NCBI GenBank assembly: GCA_035285595.1
Contig: JAYKGV010000004.1
Coordinates: forward strand, 1-64,000
Source of the DNA: VGJW01 sp035285595
GTDB taxonomy: Bacteria; Cyanobacteriota; Sericytochromatia; S15B-MN24; VGJW01
DNA length: 64,000 nucleotides
Direction: 5' to 3'
Under the pieces are notes generated by a model that was given only the letters and a program-made list of their open reading frames with translations, was not told the origin of the DNA and did not search any database. A program made the translations under genes and the position numbers. Position 1 is the stretch's first letter. Each line of letters opens with the position of its first letter. Positions 27,554-36,380 of the stretch are shown here, piece by piece.

Positions 27554-28981
27554 TTGTGGGCCATAGGGCTCTCTCTGGCTGGTTGTGGCGTCCTCGGGCA
27601 GGTGGTCTCGACCTTCAGGCCGGTGCCTGTCGCGCGTTCGGTGGCGCAGCGTTCGTCTGTCGCGGTGGCCGCAGGTCCACAGGCGTTGGGCTTGGCGACG
27701 CTGCAGGTCATGGGTGAACGTCTGGCTCCACGGGTCAAGGTGGACGGGCGGTCCCTCCAGGGTCTTGATCTGGCGCAGGTGGCATCGGTTAGGGTGACTG
27801 TCCGTGGACACGGGCAGCCCGAGCTGCCTCCGGTCACGGGGCCCGTGGTAGATGGTGCGTTTTCAGTTGCCTTGGGGGGCCTGACTCCGGGACCCAGGCG
27901 GTTGGTTGAGGCGGTGGGTCTGGACCATGAGGGTCGTGAAGTGCCCGGTGCCGTGCTCGCTGCTCTCGTGGATGTGACGCGGGGCGCGGGTTCGGTTGTG
28001 TTGTCGTGGGCAAGTACCCCATTGGCGAGGACACTGGCCGAAGTCTATCGGCTTGACCTGGCTGAGGGACGGCAGCGCCTCTCCCTGCTTGATGTGGATC
28101 TCGTCCGGCAGTGGATTGACACAGCGCTTGCGGAAGCCGGCGGTCTACATGGGGCCTTCGTGGACCATCTGGCGCTCGCGGAGCGTTTGTGGGCGTCTGA
28201 CATGGCCACGCTCAGGTCGCAGCCGCCGCAGGTTGTCCTGCATCGGCCGTCCACGCTGGTATTGGGCGTCCGCGGCCTGGGTGCGGGTGAAGAGCTGCTG
28301 GTGCGTGTCCATGATCCGGCCAGCTTGCCCTTCGCGGGCATGGACAACGGCGCCTTTGCCCTGGGACCTATTCTCCCCGGGACTTGGCGTGTGTGGCTGC
28401 GCGCTCCGGGACGACCTGACAAGGTGGTCGGGGTGCCCTTCTCTCCCGGGTCCTCCGTGTCGATGGAAGTAGACCTGACGATGGCGGGCGCTACGGGTGG
28501 TAGCTTTGCGGGGCCGTCCGGGTCACAGACCCCTGTACCTGTTCCTTATCCCTCGAACTTCGACTGGTCGGCGTGGCAAGTAGCGACCCCCATCCCTGTC
28601 GGGACCCTGCCGCCGGGGTCAGGTGCGACCCCCGTGCCGGGTAGCTCGCCTTACCCGTATGTGACCCCGACACCCTACGCCCCTTGGGGACCCACGCCTT
28701 TCCCGACCCCTTACCCCGGGTTCTGGAGCCCCTCGCCGACGCCGACGCCTTTTGCGGTGCAGCCGCCAGGTGAGGGGGGTGTGACCCCGACGCCCTTCGC
28801 GCCTTATAGCCCGTATCCGAGCCCTACTCCGTTTGCGGTGCAGCCGCCGGGCGAGGGGGGAGCGACTCCTACACCGTTGCCGACGGCGATCCCTGTCCAG
28901 CCGCCGAGCCCCGTGATGACACCGTCGCCTGCCCCCTCCGGCAATTCGACCATGACGATCAAGGTACGTTTTGATGAATGA
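27554..28981 (+). CDS. Lipoprotein with a Pro/Thr-rich repeat tail
   Basis: A 475-residue predicted lipoprotein of unknown function. Translation seems to start at a TTG, because a stop lies 21 bases upstream in frame and there is no ATG. The lipobox LSLAGC follows almost at once, giving an unusually short signal peptide without positive charges, so the start or a sequencing slip deserves checking. Residues about 60-330 are beta-rich (VTVRGHGQPELPPV, LVLGVRGLGAGEELLVRV). The last 130 residues are a Pro/Thr/Tyr-rich extended stalk with two near-identical 17-residue units. It overlaps the next gene by 8 bases. Confidence 0.7.
   Translation: MWAIGLSLAGCGVLGQVVSTFRPVPVARSVAQRSSVAVAAGPQALGLATLQVMGERLAPRVKVDGRSLQGLDLAQVASVRVTVRGHGQPELPPVTGPVVDGAFSVALGGLTPGPRRLVEAVGLDHEGREVPGAVLAALVDVTRGAGSVVLSWASTPLARTLAEVYRLDLAEGRQRLSLLDVDLVRQWIDTALAEAGGLHGAFVDHLALAERLWASDMATLRSQPPQVVLHRPSTLVLGVRGLGAGEELLVRVHDPASLPFAGMDNGAFALGPILPGTWRVWLRAPGRPDKVVGVPFSPGSSVSMEVDLTMAGATGGSFAGPSGSQTPVPVPYPSNFDWSAWQVATPIPVGTLPPGSGATPVPGSSPYPYVTPTPYAPWGPTPFPTPYPGFWSPSPTPTPFAVQPPGEGGVTPTPFAPYSPYPSPTPFAVQPPGEGGATPTPLPTAIPVQPPSPVMTPSPAPSGNSTMTIKVRFDE
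28745..28876 (+). repeat. Two 51-bp direct repeats in the Pro-rich tail
   Basis: Units 28745-28795 and 28826-28876 each encode TPFAVQPPGEGG[VA]TPTP, separated by 30 bases of similar Pro/Ser/Tyr codons. The central bases TTTGCGGTGCAGCCGCC are identical. This in-frame repeat should allow length variation of a cell-wall-spanning stalk. Confidence 0.75.
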
Positions 28982-30566
28982 CATGCGACTGCTTCCTGCC
29001 CGCTTGCTGGCAGCCGGCCTTGCGGGGACGGTGGTGACGAGCGTTCTGACGGCTTGTCAGGTCCCGGCGGAGATCGAGTTGCCGACGCGCATGCCGGTGG
29101 CTGCGGGCGAAAGTTTTGCGTCGGCTTATGGCCAGTCCAAGCCTCAGCAGGTGGATTTCATCGCACCCGGCAAGCCCGTTCGTCTGGCGGTGGGCAAGGC
29201 TGCGGTGACGGTGCTGGTGAGCCTGCCCGGGGGCAAGTCAGAGGCCAGCGATCGTGGCGTGCAGGCCATCCCCTTTCAGAACATTCGGCGCGTGGACCTG
29301 GAGGTGAAGGGCGAGAACCTCGAGGCGCCGCTGACGACCAGCGTGGAGATTTCGGGCGGCAGCTCGGCGGCTGGGACCATCATCTTGCCGGCGGGCCGCA
29401 ACCAGATCATCACGGCTACGGGCCGGGACGCCGCCGGTCAAGTGATTGCGACGGTCAAGGCCGCGGCCACGTCTCAGGCAGGGAAGGTCAGCGAAGTCGT
29501 GGTGCGTTACGGCAGCACGCCCGCGGCAGAGATTCTCGAAGCCTTGCCGGCTGACGTGGTGCCGCGCATCAACCTGACGGCACTGCAGAACGCAATCGAG
29601 GATGTGACCCGCCCCAGCGGAACGCCCGCCAGCTACGTGACGCATCCGATGCTGGTGCGTAAATCGGTTTTCATCGACGCCATCAAGGCCCAGCTGGAGG
29701 CGGGCATGACGCCCGAACAGATTGATGGGGCCGTGTTGGCCGCGGCGCTTTATGGCAAGAGCAAGAAGATCGAGATGGGTGCCGTGACGGTCTCGGTGGT
29801 GGATGTGAATGGGGATGTGAGGCCATTTAGATATGAATACGGCTATGCTGATTATTATCTGGTGAACTGGGGCGGTTCTCGGCTGAATCGGCGTTCCTAT
29901 ATCGGTTTGCATTCACAGGGAACTCGCATCCGACTTGGCACTCCCTTGTCGCCGGAGTCTGAGTGGATCGATGGGGCCACGACCCGTTCTTTCCCTACCG
30001 AACCCGGCGAGTGGAGCCTGAATCTGGAACCCGGGGTCTCGCTCCTCCCGTGGGTACGGATCCTGCCTCCGGCGACCTCCAGTGTCTTCGATGGCGCCAA
30101 TGTCAAGGTTCAGGAGGGCGAGAATGTTCGCCTTGTCTGGCGCGACCACGACATGTCTCAACCGGTGCTGTCGGGTACTGGGCAGGCCACCTTCTCGTCG
30201 ACGCCTTATCGTGATCGTATCTGGGATGATCCGACGAGCGGCGAGTTCTGGCGCGTGACGACGGCGGACAGCACGATTTTCAGGCTCCATCACTTCAATT
30301 CCGTCTATACGGAGTATGGCTGCATCGGCAACATGTGCAGAGAGGATGAGACTTTGGGCCGCAAGTCGGCCGTCCGCGTCTTCCGGGCCGATGGCACCCA
30401 GATTCTGGGCGCGGACGCGGCCAGCGGCTCGTTCCTGTATGCCAGCGAAAAGGCCGAGACGCTCTACATCTGGACGCGGTTTGCCCGGACGGATGCCACG
30501 GTCTCCGTGACTCCGCTCAGCTCTGCGGAAGCCATTTCCACCACCAAGGTCGACTTCAACCAATGA
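28974..30566 (+). CDS. Hypothetical lipoprotein, 530 aa
   Basis: A 530-residue protein of unknown family. The signal peptide has RLLPARLLAAGLAGTVVTS and ends in a lipobox-like VLTAC. The first 190 residues are beta-rich with Gly/Ala/Val patterns (RVDLEVKGENLEAPLTTSVE), followed by a helical section and a C-terminal beta domain containing the Cys pair CIGNMC. AAGG lies 9 bases before the ATG at 28974. It is the middle gene of a three-lipoprotein operon with overlapping ends. Confidence 0.72.
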   Translation: MNDMRLLPARLLAAGLAGTVVTSVLTACQVPAEIELPTRMPVAAGESFASAYGQSKPQQVDFIAPGKPVRLAVGKAAVTVLVSLPGGKSEASDRGVQAIPFQNIRRVDLEVKGENLEAPLTTSVEISGGSSAAGTIILPAGRNQIITATGRDAAGQVIATVKAAATSQAGKVSEVVVRYGSTPAAEILEALPADVVPRINLTALQNAIEDVTRPSGTPASYVTHPMLVRKSVFIDAIKAQLEAGMTPEQIDGAVLAAALYGKSKKIEMGAVTVSVVDVNGDVRPFRYEYGYADYYLVNWGGSRLNRRSYIGLHSQGTRIRLGTPLSPESEWIDGATTRSFPTEPGEWSLNLEPGVSLLPWVRILPPATSSVFDGANVKVQEGENVRLVWRDHDMSQPVLSGTGQATFSSTPYRDRIWDDPTSGEFWRVTTADSTIFRLHHFNSVYTEYGCIGNMCREDETLGRKSAVRVFRADGTQILGADAASGSFLYASEKAETLYIWTRFARTDATVSVTPLSSAEAISTTKVDFNQ

Positions 30567-31990
30567 GCCTTCGGGCCCCGTGGGGTCCAGCCTGTCGTGG
30601 GGTTGCCGGGCTGCTGCTGGCGGCTTCTCTCTCTTCGTGTGCCTCGCTGACGACGTGGGTGCGCGAGCAGGGTCCCGAGCCGGCCCGCTTCCGGGTGGAA
30701 GAGCGTCCGGATGGCTATCAGGTGGTGGTCGTCCCGGGGCAGGGGCCGGAGGATCATGCCCTTCCTGCCTGGCTGGGATGGGGCGTGCCGTTGGCGGAAG
30801 CTTGGGTAGGGGGCAATGCCGTACTGGCGGCCGTCCCTTGGGGTCACGCGCTCGATGCCCTGGCGGGGGGCGTGCTGGGGGGGCTGGGGCTTGTGGGACT
30901 CGATCTCGTAGGACAGCAGCTGATCCGAGCGTGGCGGCCGCAGCGTGCGGGGGATCCTCTTCCCAGTGAGGCCTGGGTATCGGGAGGCTTCGGGTGGCGG
31001 GCGCGGCGGCTCGTGCCGGATGCCTCGGGGCGGCTGGTGGCGGACTTGCCACTTTTCGCTCACGAGGTGACCGAGGACCTTGCCGTGTGGCTCGTCCGGG
31101 ATCGTCAGGCCTTGGCGTGGCAGGCCCTGACACGCCAGAGCCCCTTGCCGTCCCGCGATCCGACGCAGCTGCCGGTTTTGCGGATGGCATGGGTGCCGCC
31201 GGCGGTCAGAGGGCTCGGCTGGCATCTTCGACAGGAGACCAGGCCGTGGCAACTCGAGGTTGATCCCGGAGCTCGGGTCTCCTTGGCGCTGGACGTCGCA
31301 AATGTAGGCCCGGCAAGGTCCATGGACCTCGAGGTCGTGCCCGACGTCTTGTCTGCTCCCGGCCAGTCGGCCACGACTTCGGTGGATTTGCCCACGTGGC
31401 TGGTGCTGTCCCCGGGACGTATCGAGAGTCTCGATTCCGCGGCAGAATGGCGTTGTCCCGTGGAGGTGACCGTACCGGACGATGCCGTGCCCGGGATCTA
31501 CCTCCTGCGGCTGCGGGCGCGTGAGGTTGCCGGTGTGGCCAGTGCTCCCCTGGGCCTCACGGTTCGGGTCCGGCCGCCGGTGCTCGACAGGATCCAGCTC
31601 GCCATGCCCGAAGTCGAAGTCCTTCCTTCGGGAGCTGGAGCGGAGCCAGAAGCCGCCTCGGGACCTGCAGGCGGCCAGCTTGAGGGCCGTCAGCGCACGC
31701 TGGCCTTCACGATGGGGCTGGTGGCACCGGAAGAGGTCGATGTGCCGGACCTGACCTTCAAGGTGAGATCCGTGGACCCCCGCGTGCTTGTGCTCGATCC
31801 GTCGCGCGAGGCCTTGCCGGCTACGCTCAGGGCAGGGCGGACGTTGGCGTTCCGGGGGCATCTGGTGGCGGCGGCCGACGTGCCCCCTGACGAACCCTTG
31901 CTGCTCGAGGTCGTGCTGTCTGTCCGGCAGGGCGAACGTCTCGACTCTCGGAGCGAGGTTGTCGCTCTGCCAGTGCCCGACCTACCCTGA
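30563..31990 (+). CDS. Hypothetical lipoprotein A1 (paralogue of the one at 34253)
   Basis: A 475-residue lipoprotein with lipobox SLSSC. Residues about 45-130 contain a hydrophobic, Gly-rich stretch (LDALAGGVLGGLGLVGLDL). The C-terminal 250 residues look like repeated immunoglobulin-like domains (RVSLALDVANVGPARSMDL, GIYLLRLRAREVAGVASAP). A second copy lies at 34253-35482. The pair share VVxVPG early, a GNA[AV]LAA patch and, near the end, the related texts VRSVDPRVLVLDP and VRSQDPDLVVLQP. The function is unknown. ATGA overlap with the upstream lipoprotein gene. Confidence 0.72.
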   Translation: MSLRAPWGPACRGVAGLLLAASLSSCASLTTWVREQGPEPARFRVEERPDGYQVVVVPGQGPEDHALPAWLGWGVPLAEAWVGGNAVLAAVPWGHALDALAGGVLGGLGLVGLDLVGQQLIRAWRPQRAGDPLPSEAWVSGGFGWRARRLVPDASGRLVADLPLFAHEVTEDLAVWLVRDRQALAWQALTRQSPLPSRDPTQLPVLRMAWVPPAVRGLGWHLRQETRPWQLEVDPGARVSLALDVANVGPARSMDLEVVPDVLSAPGQSATTSVDLPTWLVLSPGRIESLDSAAEWRCPVEVTVPDDAVPGIYLLRLRAREVAGVASAPLGLTVRVRPPVLDRIQLAMPEVEVLPSGAGAEPEAASGPAGGQLEGRQRTLAFTMGLVAPEEVDVPDLTFKVRSVDPRVLVLDPSREALPATLRAGRTLAFRGHLVAAADVPPDEPLLLEVVLSVRQGERLDSRSEVVALPVPDLP

Positions 31991-32046
31991 CGGGGAAGCA
32001 CCGCTTCTTCGGCGGGGACGGCGATATCCCTTGCAGGAGCAGGTAC

Positions 32047-33081
32047 TCAGTAGGCCCCTGCATCACAGACGTCAATCACACCCGGAGTCAGGGTGTGGAG
32101 GACGTCGCTGCCCAGTGGCAACCAGGCGGGTGCCGCAAGGCCGCTCCACCGATGCAGGACTTTGCCCGTGTCGCGCTGCAACAGGGTCACCAAGCCCCGG
32201 CTGGCAATCCCCAGCGACCGTCCTCGCGGCAGGAACGCCACGGAACGAGGTGCCGTGATGCCTGTGCGAAGCTGCTGCACGCGGCCGTCGCCGGCTTCCT
32301 GCTCGATCCATACGGTGTCCTCGCCGGCGAGGGCCCACGCTTTGCCGTCGGGTGCAAAGGCCGGGACGAGGTCATAGGGTAAATCCTCGGGGTAATACTC
32401 TGCCGAGGGACTGGCTTCGTCTGCCGTCTCCGTGAGCAGGACGGCAGGCCCATCCTCCCGGGTCACCAGCAGCCGGTCCCCGCTGGGCGAAGAGGCGCTG
32501 GCCAGCCAAGGTCCGTCCCCTGGAGCCGGCCGCAGCCTCGAGGTCTCGAGGTCCAGCAGCATGATCTGCCTGTCCTGACGCAGCCACAGCGTCCGCAGGC
32601 CGAACCATCGGCCCGCATGTGTCACCGCAAGGCCGGTCCCCACGCTTTGCAGCGCTTCATCATTCTGGGGATCCAACAGAACCACCGTGCCGTCCCCTGC
32701 GACGGCGACGAGCTCCTGATTCGTCTCGCCTACCGACACCACGGTCACGAGGGCCTGGTCCAGATGCCACTCCCGAATCGCCTGACCCGTCTTGCGGTCA
32801 TGCAAGACGATGGTGCCCTCCTGCATGGCTGCAGCGACATGGTCGGGTCCTGCGGCGACCAGGGTGAGCGGCTTGCCTTCGGGCAGCGCCCATTGCTGAC
32901 GCAACGGTCCGGGCCAGATCGTGTTCGTCACGAGCCTTGCTCCGTTGAAGGGCTGGATGCTTGGTGTCACGCATCCTGTCGAGGCAAGAGTGAAAGCAAG
33001 GCCAATGCTGGCGGTCGTGGCAATCTTTCGGGTGCGTACGGTCTGACGGCAGGACAGCTGCGGCGATAAGGGCGTTCGCAT
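32047..33081 (-). CDS. Beta-propeller lipoprotein B1
   Basis: A 344-residue lipoprotein, lipobox LASTGC, with a WD40/quinoprotein-like propeller. It is a close paralogue of its neighbour B2 (33139-34149). Shared text includes HVA[AV]AMQEG, AGRWFG, LL[VL]TREDGPA, APDG[KQ]AWALAGE, APRSVAFL and HTLTPG. It has no catalytic motif; a binding or assembly role in the envelope is inferred. It lies 57 bases downstream of B2 on the same strand, so the two are probably one transcript, convergent with lipoprotein A1. Confidence 0.8.
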   Translation of the reverse strand: MRTPLSPQLSCRQTVRTRKIATTASIGLAFTLASTGCVTPSIQPFNGARLVTNTIWPGPLRQQWALPEGKPLTLVAAGPDHVAAAMQEGTIVLHDRKTGQAIREWHLDQALVTVVSVGETNQELVAVAGDGTVVLLDPQNDEALQSVGTGLAVTHAGRWFGLRTLWLRQDRQIMLLDLETSRLRPAPGDGPWLASASSPSGDRLLVTREDGPAVLLTETADEASPSAEYYPEDLPYDLVPAFAPDGKAWALAGEDTVWIEQEAGDGRVQQLRTGITAPRSVAFLPRGRSLGIASRGLVTLLQRDTGKVLHRWSGLAAPAWLPLGSDVLHTLTPGVIDVCDAGAY

Positions 33082-33138
33082 GGTTGGAGGGTGTCCGGGC
33101 TACGGCGCGGGCTGGCGACGCGAATTCCAAGTCGCTCG

Positions 33139-34149
33139 TCAGGGGTCTCCGGCGAAACAGACTTCGGCGAAACCAGGCGTCAAGGTGTGGACCAGATCCT
33201 TGCCCAGAGGAAGCCAAGCCGGCGCGGCCGTACCGGTCCATCGATGCATGACCCGGCCATTGTCCTGTCGGAGAAGGGCAAGCATGCCCCGTCCTGCGAC
33301 ACCAATGGACCGGCCGTCCTGCAGGAAGGCCACGGAACGGGGAGCCGCGATGCCCGTGTCGAAGGGTCGGATTCGGCCTGCGGTCTCGGCTCGTTCCACC
33401 CAGACGACCTCTTCGCCTGCAAGGGCCCACGCTTGTCCATCAGGTGCGAAGGCCGGCATCAGCTCGTAGGGCATCTCCTCCGGAAAAACCTCGGGTGAGG
33501 AACTGGCGGCATGGCCATCTCCGTAGCGAAGGGTCGCGGGACCGTCCTCGCGGGTCAGCAACAGCCGATCGTCGACAGGAGAGAGGGCGGTGGCCAACCA
33601 CTTCCCGCCTTCGTGTGCCGGCCACTGGGCTTCGGACTTTAGGTCCAACATCGTGACCTCGTCCTGATGCCGCAACCACAGCCTTCGGGCGCCGAACCAC
33701 CGGCCCGCCCGACTCACCTCGAGGCCCGTCGATACAATCTTCAGAGGATCGTCGGCAAAAGGCGACAGCAGGATGACCGTGCCATCCGCGGCGACCGCCG
33801 CAACCTCCTGGTCCCTCTCGCCGACCGTCAGCAGGGCCAGGAGCGGACGCTCGGTGTCCCAGCCTCGGGTGATCTCGCCAGTGACCCGATCACGGATCGC
33901 GATGTCCCCTTCCTGCATCGCCACGGCCACGTGGTTCGGGCCGGCGGCCGTGATGGCCAGCGGCTTGCCGGCGGGCAAAGTCCACTTCTGCCGTACCGTG
34001 CCGAGCAGCAGTCTGTTGCTGACGAGGCTGGCGGTACCCGGAAGGCCAGCGCCCGCGGTACAGCCCCCGACCACAGTCAGGACCCCTGCAAAGGCCAGCA
34101 TCAGACCAGGGAGAGGGCGTTCATTTTTTCGTGTTCTTTCTTGAGTCAT
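33139..34149 (-). CDS. Beta-propeller lipoprotein B2
   Basis: A 336-residue lipoprotein, lipobox LTVVGGC, with a beta-propeller domain like B1. The N-terminus is Arg/Lys-rich before the hydrophobic core, as expected for an exported lipoprotein. The start ATG lies only about 7 bases downstream of a perfect TATAAT on the same strand, so the mRNA may be leaderless or nearly so. It diverges from lipoprotein A2 across about 100 bases, and B1 is its tandem copy. Confidence 0.8.
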   Translation of the reverse strand: MTQERTRKNERPLPGLMLAFAGVLTVVGGCTAGAGLPGTASLVSNRLLLGTVRQKWTLPAGKPLAITAAGPNHVAVAMQEGDIAIRDRVTGEITRGWDTERPLLALLTVGERDQEVAAVAADGTVILLSPFADDPLKIVSTGLEVSRAGRWFGARRLWLRHQDEVTMLDLKSEAQWPAHEGGKWLATALSPVDDRLLLTREDGPATLRYGDGHAASSSPEVFPEEMPYELMPAFAPDGQAWALAGEEVVWVERAETAGRIRPFDTGIAAPRSVAFLQDGRSIGVAGRGMLALLRQDNGRVMHRWTGTAAPAWLPLGKDLVHTLTPGFAEVCFAGDP

Positions 34150-34156
34150 CTACATT

Positions 34157-34162
34157 ATTATA
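34157..34162 (-). promoter_or_regulatory. Perfect -10 box (TATAAT) for the propeller lipoprotein pair
   Basis: On the minus strand TATAAT sits in the AT-rich stretch TGATATAATAATG, with its inner end 8 bases before the ATG at 34149. No good -35 is seen 16-18 bases upstream. The predicted transcription start falls at or next to the start codon, suggesting a leaderless transcript. Confidence 0.6.
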
Positions 34163-34252
34163 TCATGTCCTTGTGATGCCCTGAGGTGGGGACGCGGCAG
34201 GGCTCGTGTCGTCTCCTTGGCCCAGGCGGCAAAGACGCCCTATCCTTTGGGC

Positions 34253-35482
34253 ATGGGGATGCGTGCATGGCCGGGCGGGACGAAAGGTCTCGTGGCCGGT
34301 TGCGTGGCCATCACCTGTCTTTCCGGTTGCATGACGGTGGCAGTCGTGGCAGACCGGGTCTGGGGAAGCCCTCCGCTCCTGCGCCTCGAGCTCGGTCCGA
34401 GGGACCTGCGGGTGCAGGTGGTACCGGGGGAGCCGGGCGTCGCCCGAGGAGAGGAGGGGACGCTCGCCTTGTACGCCGTCCTCGGCAATGCTGCACTGGC
34501 GGCCGCGGCGACGGGCATGGTTGGCCTCGACACCCGTGAGCCCCTGCTGACTGGCACGGTGATCGATGCCATGCTGGCAGGTGTGTTGCTTGTGCTTTGG
34601 CCGTCCGTTGCGGGGGCTCGAGGCGACAGGCTCGTCCTGCGAACGCCGGATGGTCCTGAAACTGCGACCTTGGTGCCTCTGCCCGACGGTCGTCAGGAGG
34701 CGGTCTTTGCCGCGGGGGCCCATCGAATCGGGGGAACCCGGCAGGTGCTGCTGCAGGCTCGCGGTCGTACCCAGGCGCTCTGGGATCTGCAGCGTCCGAT
34801 CCGGGGGGTGTCCATTCGCCCAGAGGACGTACCCCTGCTCTCGGTTCGGCCGAACGCAGACCCGCCGGGACTCGTGATCCGGCACGAGGGTGGCTTGCCC
34901 CTGCAACCTCTGGTCGTGGAATTGCGTGGCACGGTGAATGCGGCCTTGCCCGAAGGCATGGCCACGAGGGAGGTCGCACGCCTGGAATCGGGCGAGGAGG
35001 TTGAACTGCCCCTGCCCGATTTCGAGGTCCCCGTTCGTGGTCATGTGCGGGCAATGGTTTTTCTTGATCAGCCTGGAGGCTGGCGCTGGCCCGCAGGGGT
35101 GGTCGACTTCCCGATACGTGACGAAGGGCCCGGGGAGCGTTTGCAGCCCCTCGTGTCGGGCGGGCCGCCACGATTCCGCCCGCACCGGGGGGGGGCCTTG
35201 GCCGAGATCGCGTTGGGCCTTGCCACATCTGCCGAAAGAGTCTGCGAGCATGTGGTCGTGCGTGTGCGCAGCCAGGATCCTGATCTCGTGGTCCTGCAGC
35301 CTGAGCTCGATCTGGGCTCGGTGTGGCTCGAGAAGGGGCAGGTACCCGTGGGGCGTGTGTCGCTGTGGCGCAGCCGGGCCTCCGCGGGGCCGCTGGGGCT
35401 CAGGCTCGAGGCCGAGGCGACGTGTACGGGCAAGACCGTCACCTGGTTTGAGGACGTCTGGTTTGATGATGCCGGATCGTGA
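34253..35482 (+). CDS. Hypothetical lipoprotein A2 (paralogue of A1)
   Basis: A 409-residue lipoprotein with lipobox TCLSGC. It shares the overall plan of A1: a short beta region (RVQVVPGEPGV), a hydrophobic Gly/Ala segment (LYAVLGNAALAAAATGMVGL, VIDAMLAGVLLVLWPSVAG) and a C-terminal beta region ending with VRSQDPDLVVLQPELDL. The start could be the ATG at 34253 or 34259, or a TTG at 34217; 34253 gives a normal lipoprotein signal. Its end overlaps the DUF2156 gene by 17 bases. The function is unknown. Confidence 0.7.
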   Translation: MGMRAWPGGTKGLVAGCVAITCLSGCMTVAVVADRVWGSPPLLRLELGPRDLRVQVVPGEPGVARGEEGTLALYAVLGNAALAAAATGMVGLDTREPLLTGTVIDAMLAGVLLVLWPSVAGARGDRLVLRTPDGPETATLVPLPDGRQEAVFAAGAHRIGGTRQVLLQARGRTQALWDLQRPIRGVSIRPEDVPLLSVRPNADPPGLVIRHEGGLPLQPLVVELRGTVNAALPEGMATREVARLESGEEVELPLPDFEVPVRGHVRAMVFLDQPGGWRWPAGVVDFPIRDEGPGERLQPLVSGGPPRFRPHRGGALAEIALGLATSAERVCEHVVVRVRSQDPDLVVLQPELDLGSVWLEKGQVPVGRVSLWRSRASAGPLGLRLEAEATCTGKTVTWFEDVWFDDAGS

Positions 35483-36380
35483 GTTGGTCGGTTCCCCAGA
35501 GGAACTTCCGGGGGAGGTCTTCCGTACGGGTGGGGTGGCCTTCGGGCGGCTGTGGCCGGAGGGTCGGGACTTGCCGCCGGCTACTTGGGTGGCGGGCGTG
35601 GAGCCGTGGTGGGAGCTCGCACGGTGGCCCGACCATGCCCGGCAGCTGCGGGGCCTCAGGCGTCAGTTGGCCCGCGGACGCCGAAAGGGGCTCCGGCTGG
35701 AAGGCCATTGGCTCCGGCAGCAAGTGCCCGGGGCCGTTCCGGGGGAAGCCTTGTCGGACCTGCTCGTGCGGTGGCGGCTTGCGTGCGCGATGCCGCCGAT
35801 GGCGTTCGCGGCGGCATCGCGGTGGGAGTCGGTGCATCGTGAGGCCTGGCTGGGACTCGCCTGGCAAGGCGAGCGCCTCGTGGGTGCGGCGTTGGCCTTG
35901 CCTCGGGGGCATGGGGCTTGGTGCCTCGTTCATCTGGTTCGGGACCCCGCCGCCCCGCAAGGTACGGTCGAGCATTTGGTGGACTGCGCCATGCGAGAAC
36001 TTGCTTCCGCGGGGGGCCGGTGGGCCACATTGGGCCTGATGCCGCTGGAGGGGCCGATCCCTGTGTGGCTCAGGAGGGTCGGACCTCGACTGGAAGGGCT
36101 GTTCCCCTTCGAGGGCTTGTCGACCTTCAAGCTACGGTTTCGCCCACACCGACACCGTTACTTGCTGGTCGAGCATCCGGCCCTGCCCCAGGCGTTTGGC
36201 GTGTTTTGCCTGCTCAGGGCTTTCACGGGCGTGGGGTTCCTTCGGTACGCCGCCACCTGGCTGCTGTGGCGCCTCGGCCGGCGGAGTCTGCCGGCGGAAG
36301 CGACTCCGGCGACATCTCGATACACGCCACCCGCGGGAGAGCGTATCCTTGGGGTCTCCGAGGAGCCTTACCCCGCATGA
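35466..36380 (+). CDS. DUF2156 protein (MprF C-terminal-like aminoacyltransferase fold)
   Basis: A 304-residue protein related to the DUF2156 domain, the GNAT-fold catalytic part of phosphatidylglycerol lysyltransferases (MprF). Supporting text is FEGLSTFKLRFRPHRHRYLL near the C-terminus and EAWLGLAWQGERLVGAAL centrally. The MprF flippase membrane domain is absent. A role in lipid or envelope modification is inferred, but the acceptor is unknown. It begins inside the end of lipoprotein A2 and overlaps the ABC ATPase gene by ATGA, so it is part of an operon with the exporter. Confidence 0.72.
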   Translation: MMPDRELVGSPEELPGEVFRTGGVAFGRLWPEGRDLPPATWVAGVEPWWELARWPDHARQLRGLRRQLARGRRKGLRLEGHWLRQQVPGAVPGEALSDLLVRWRLACAMPPMAFAAASRWESVHREAWLGLAWQGERLVGAALALPRGHGAWCLVHLVRDPAAPQGTVEHLVDCAMRELASAGGRWATLGLMPLEGPIPVWLRRVGPRLEGLFPFEGLSTFKLRFRPHRHRYLLVEHPALPQAFGVFCLLRAFTGVGFLRYAATWLLWRLGRRSLPAEATPATSRYTPPAGERILGVSEEPYPA

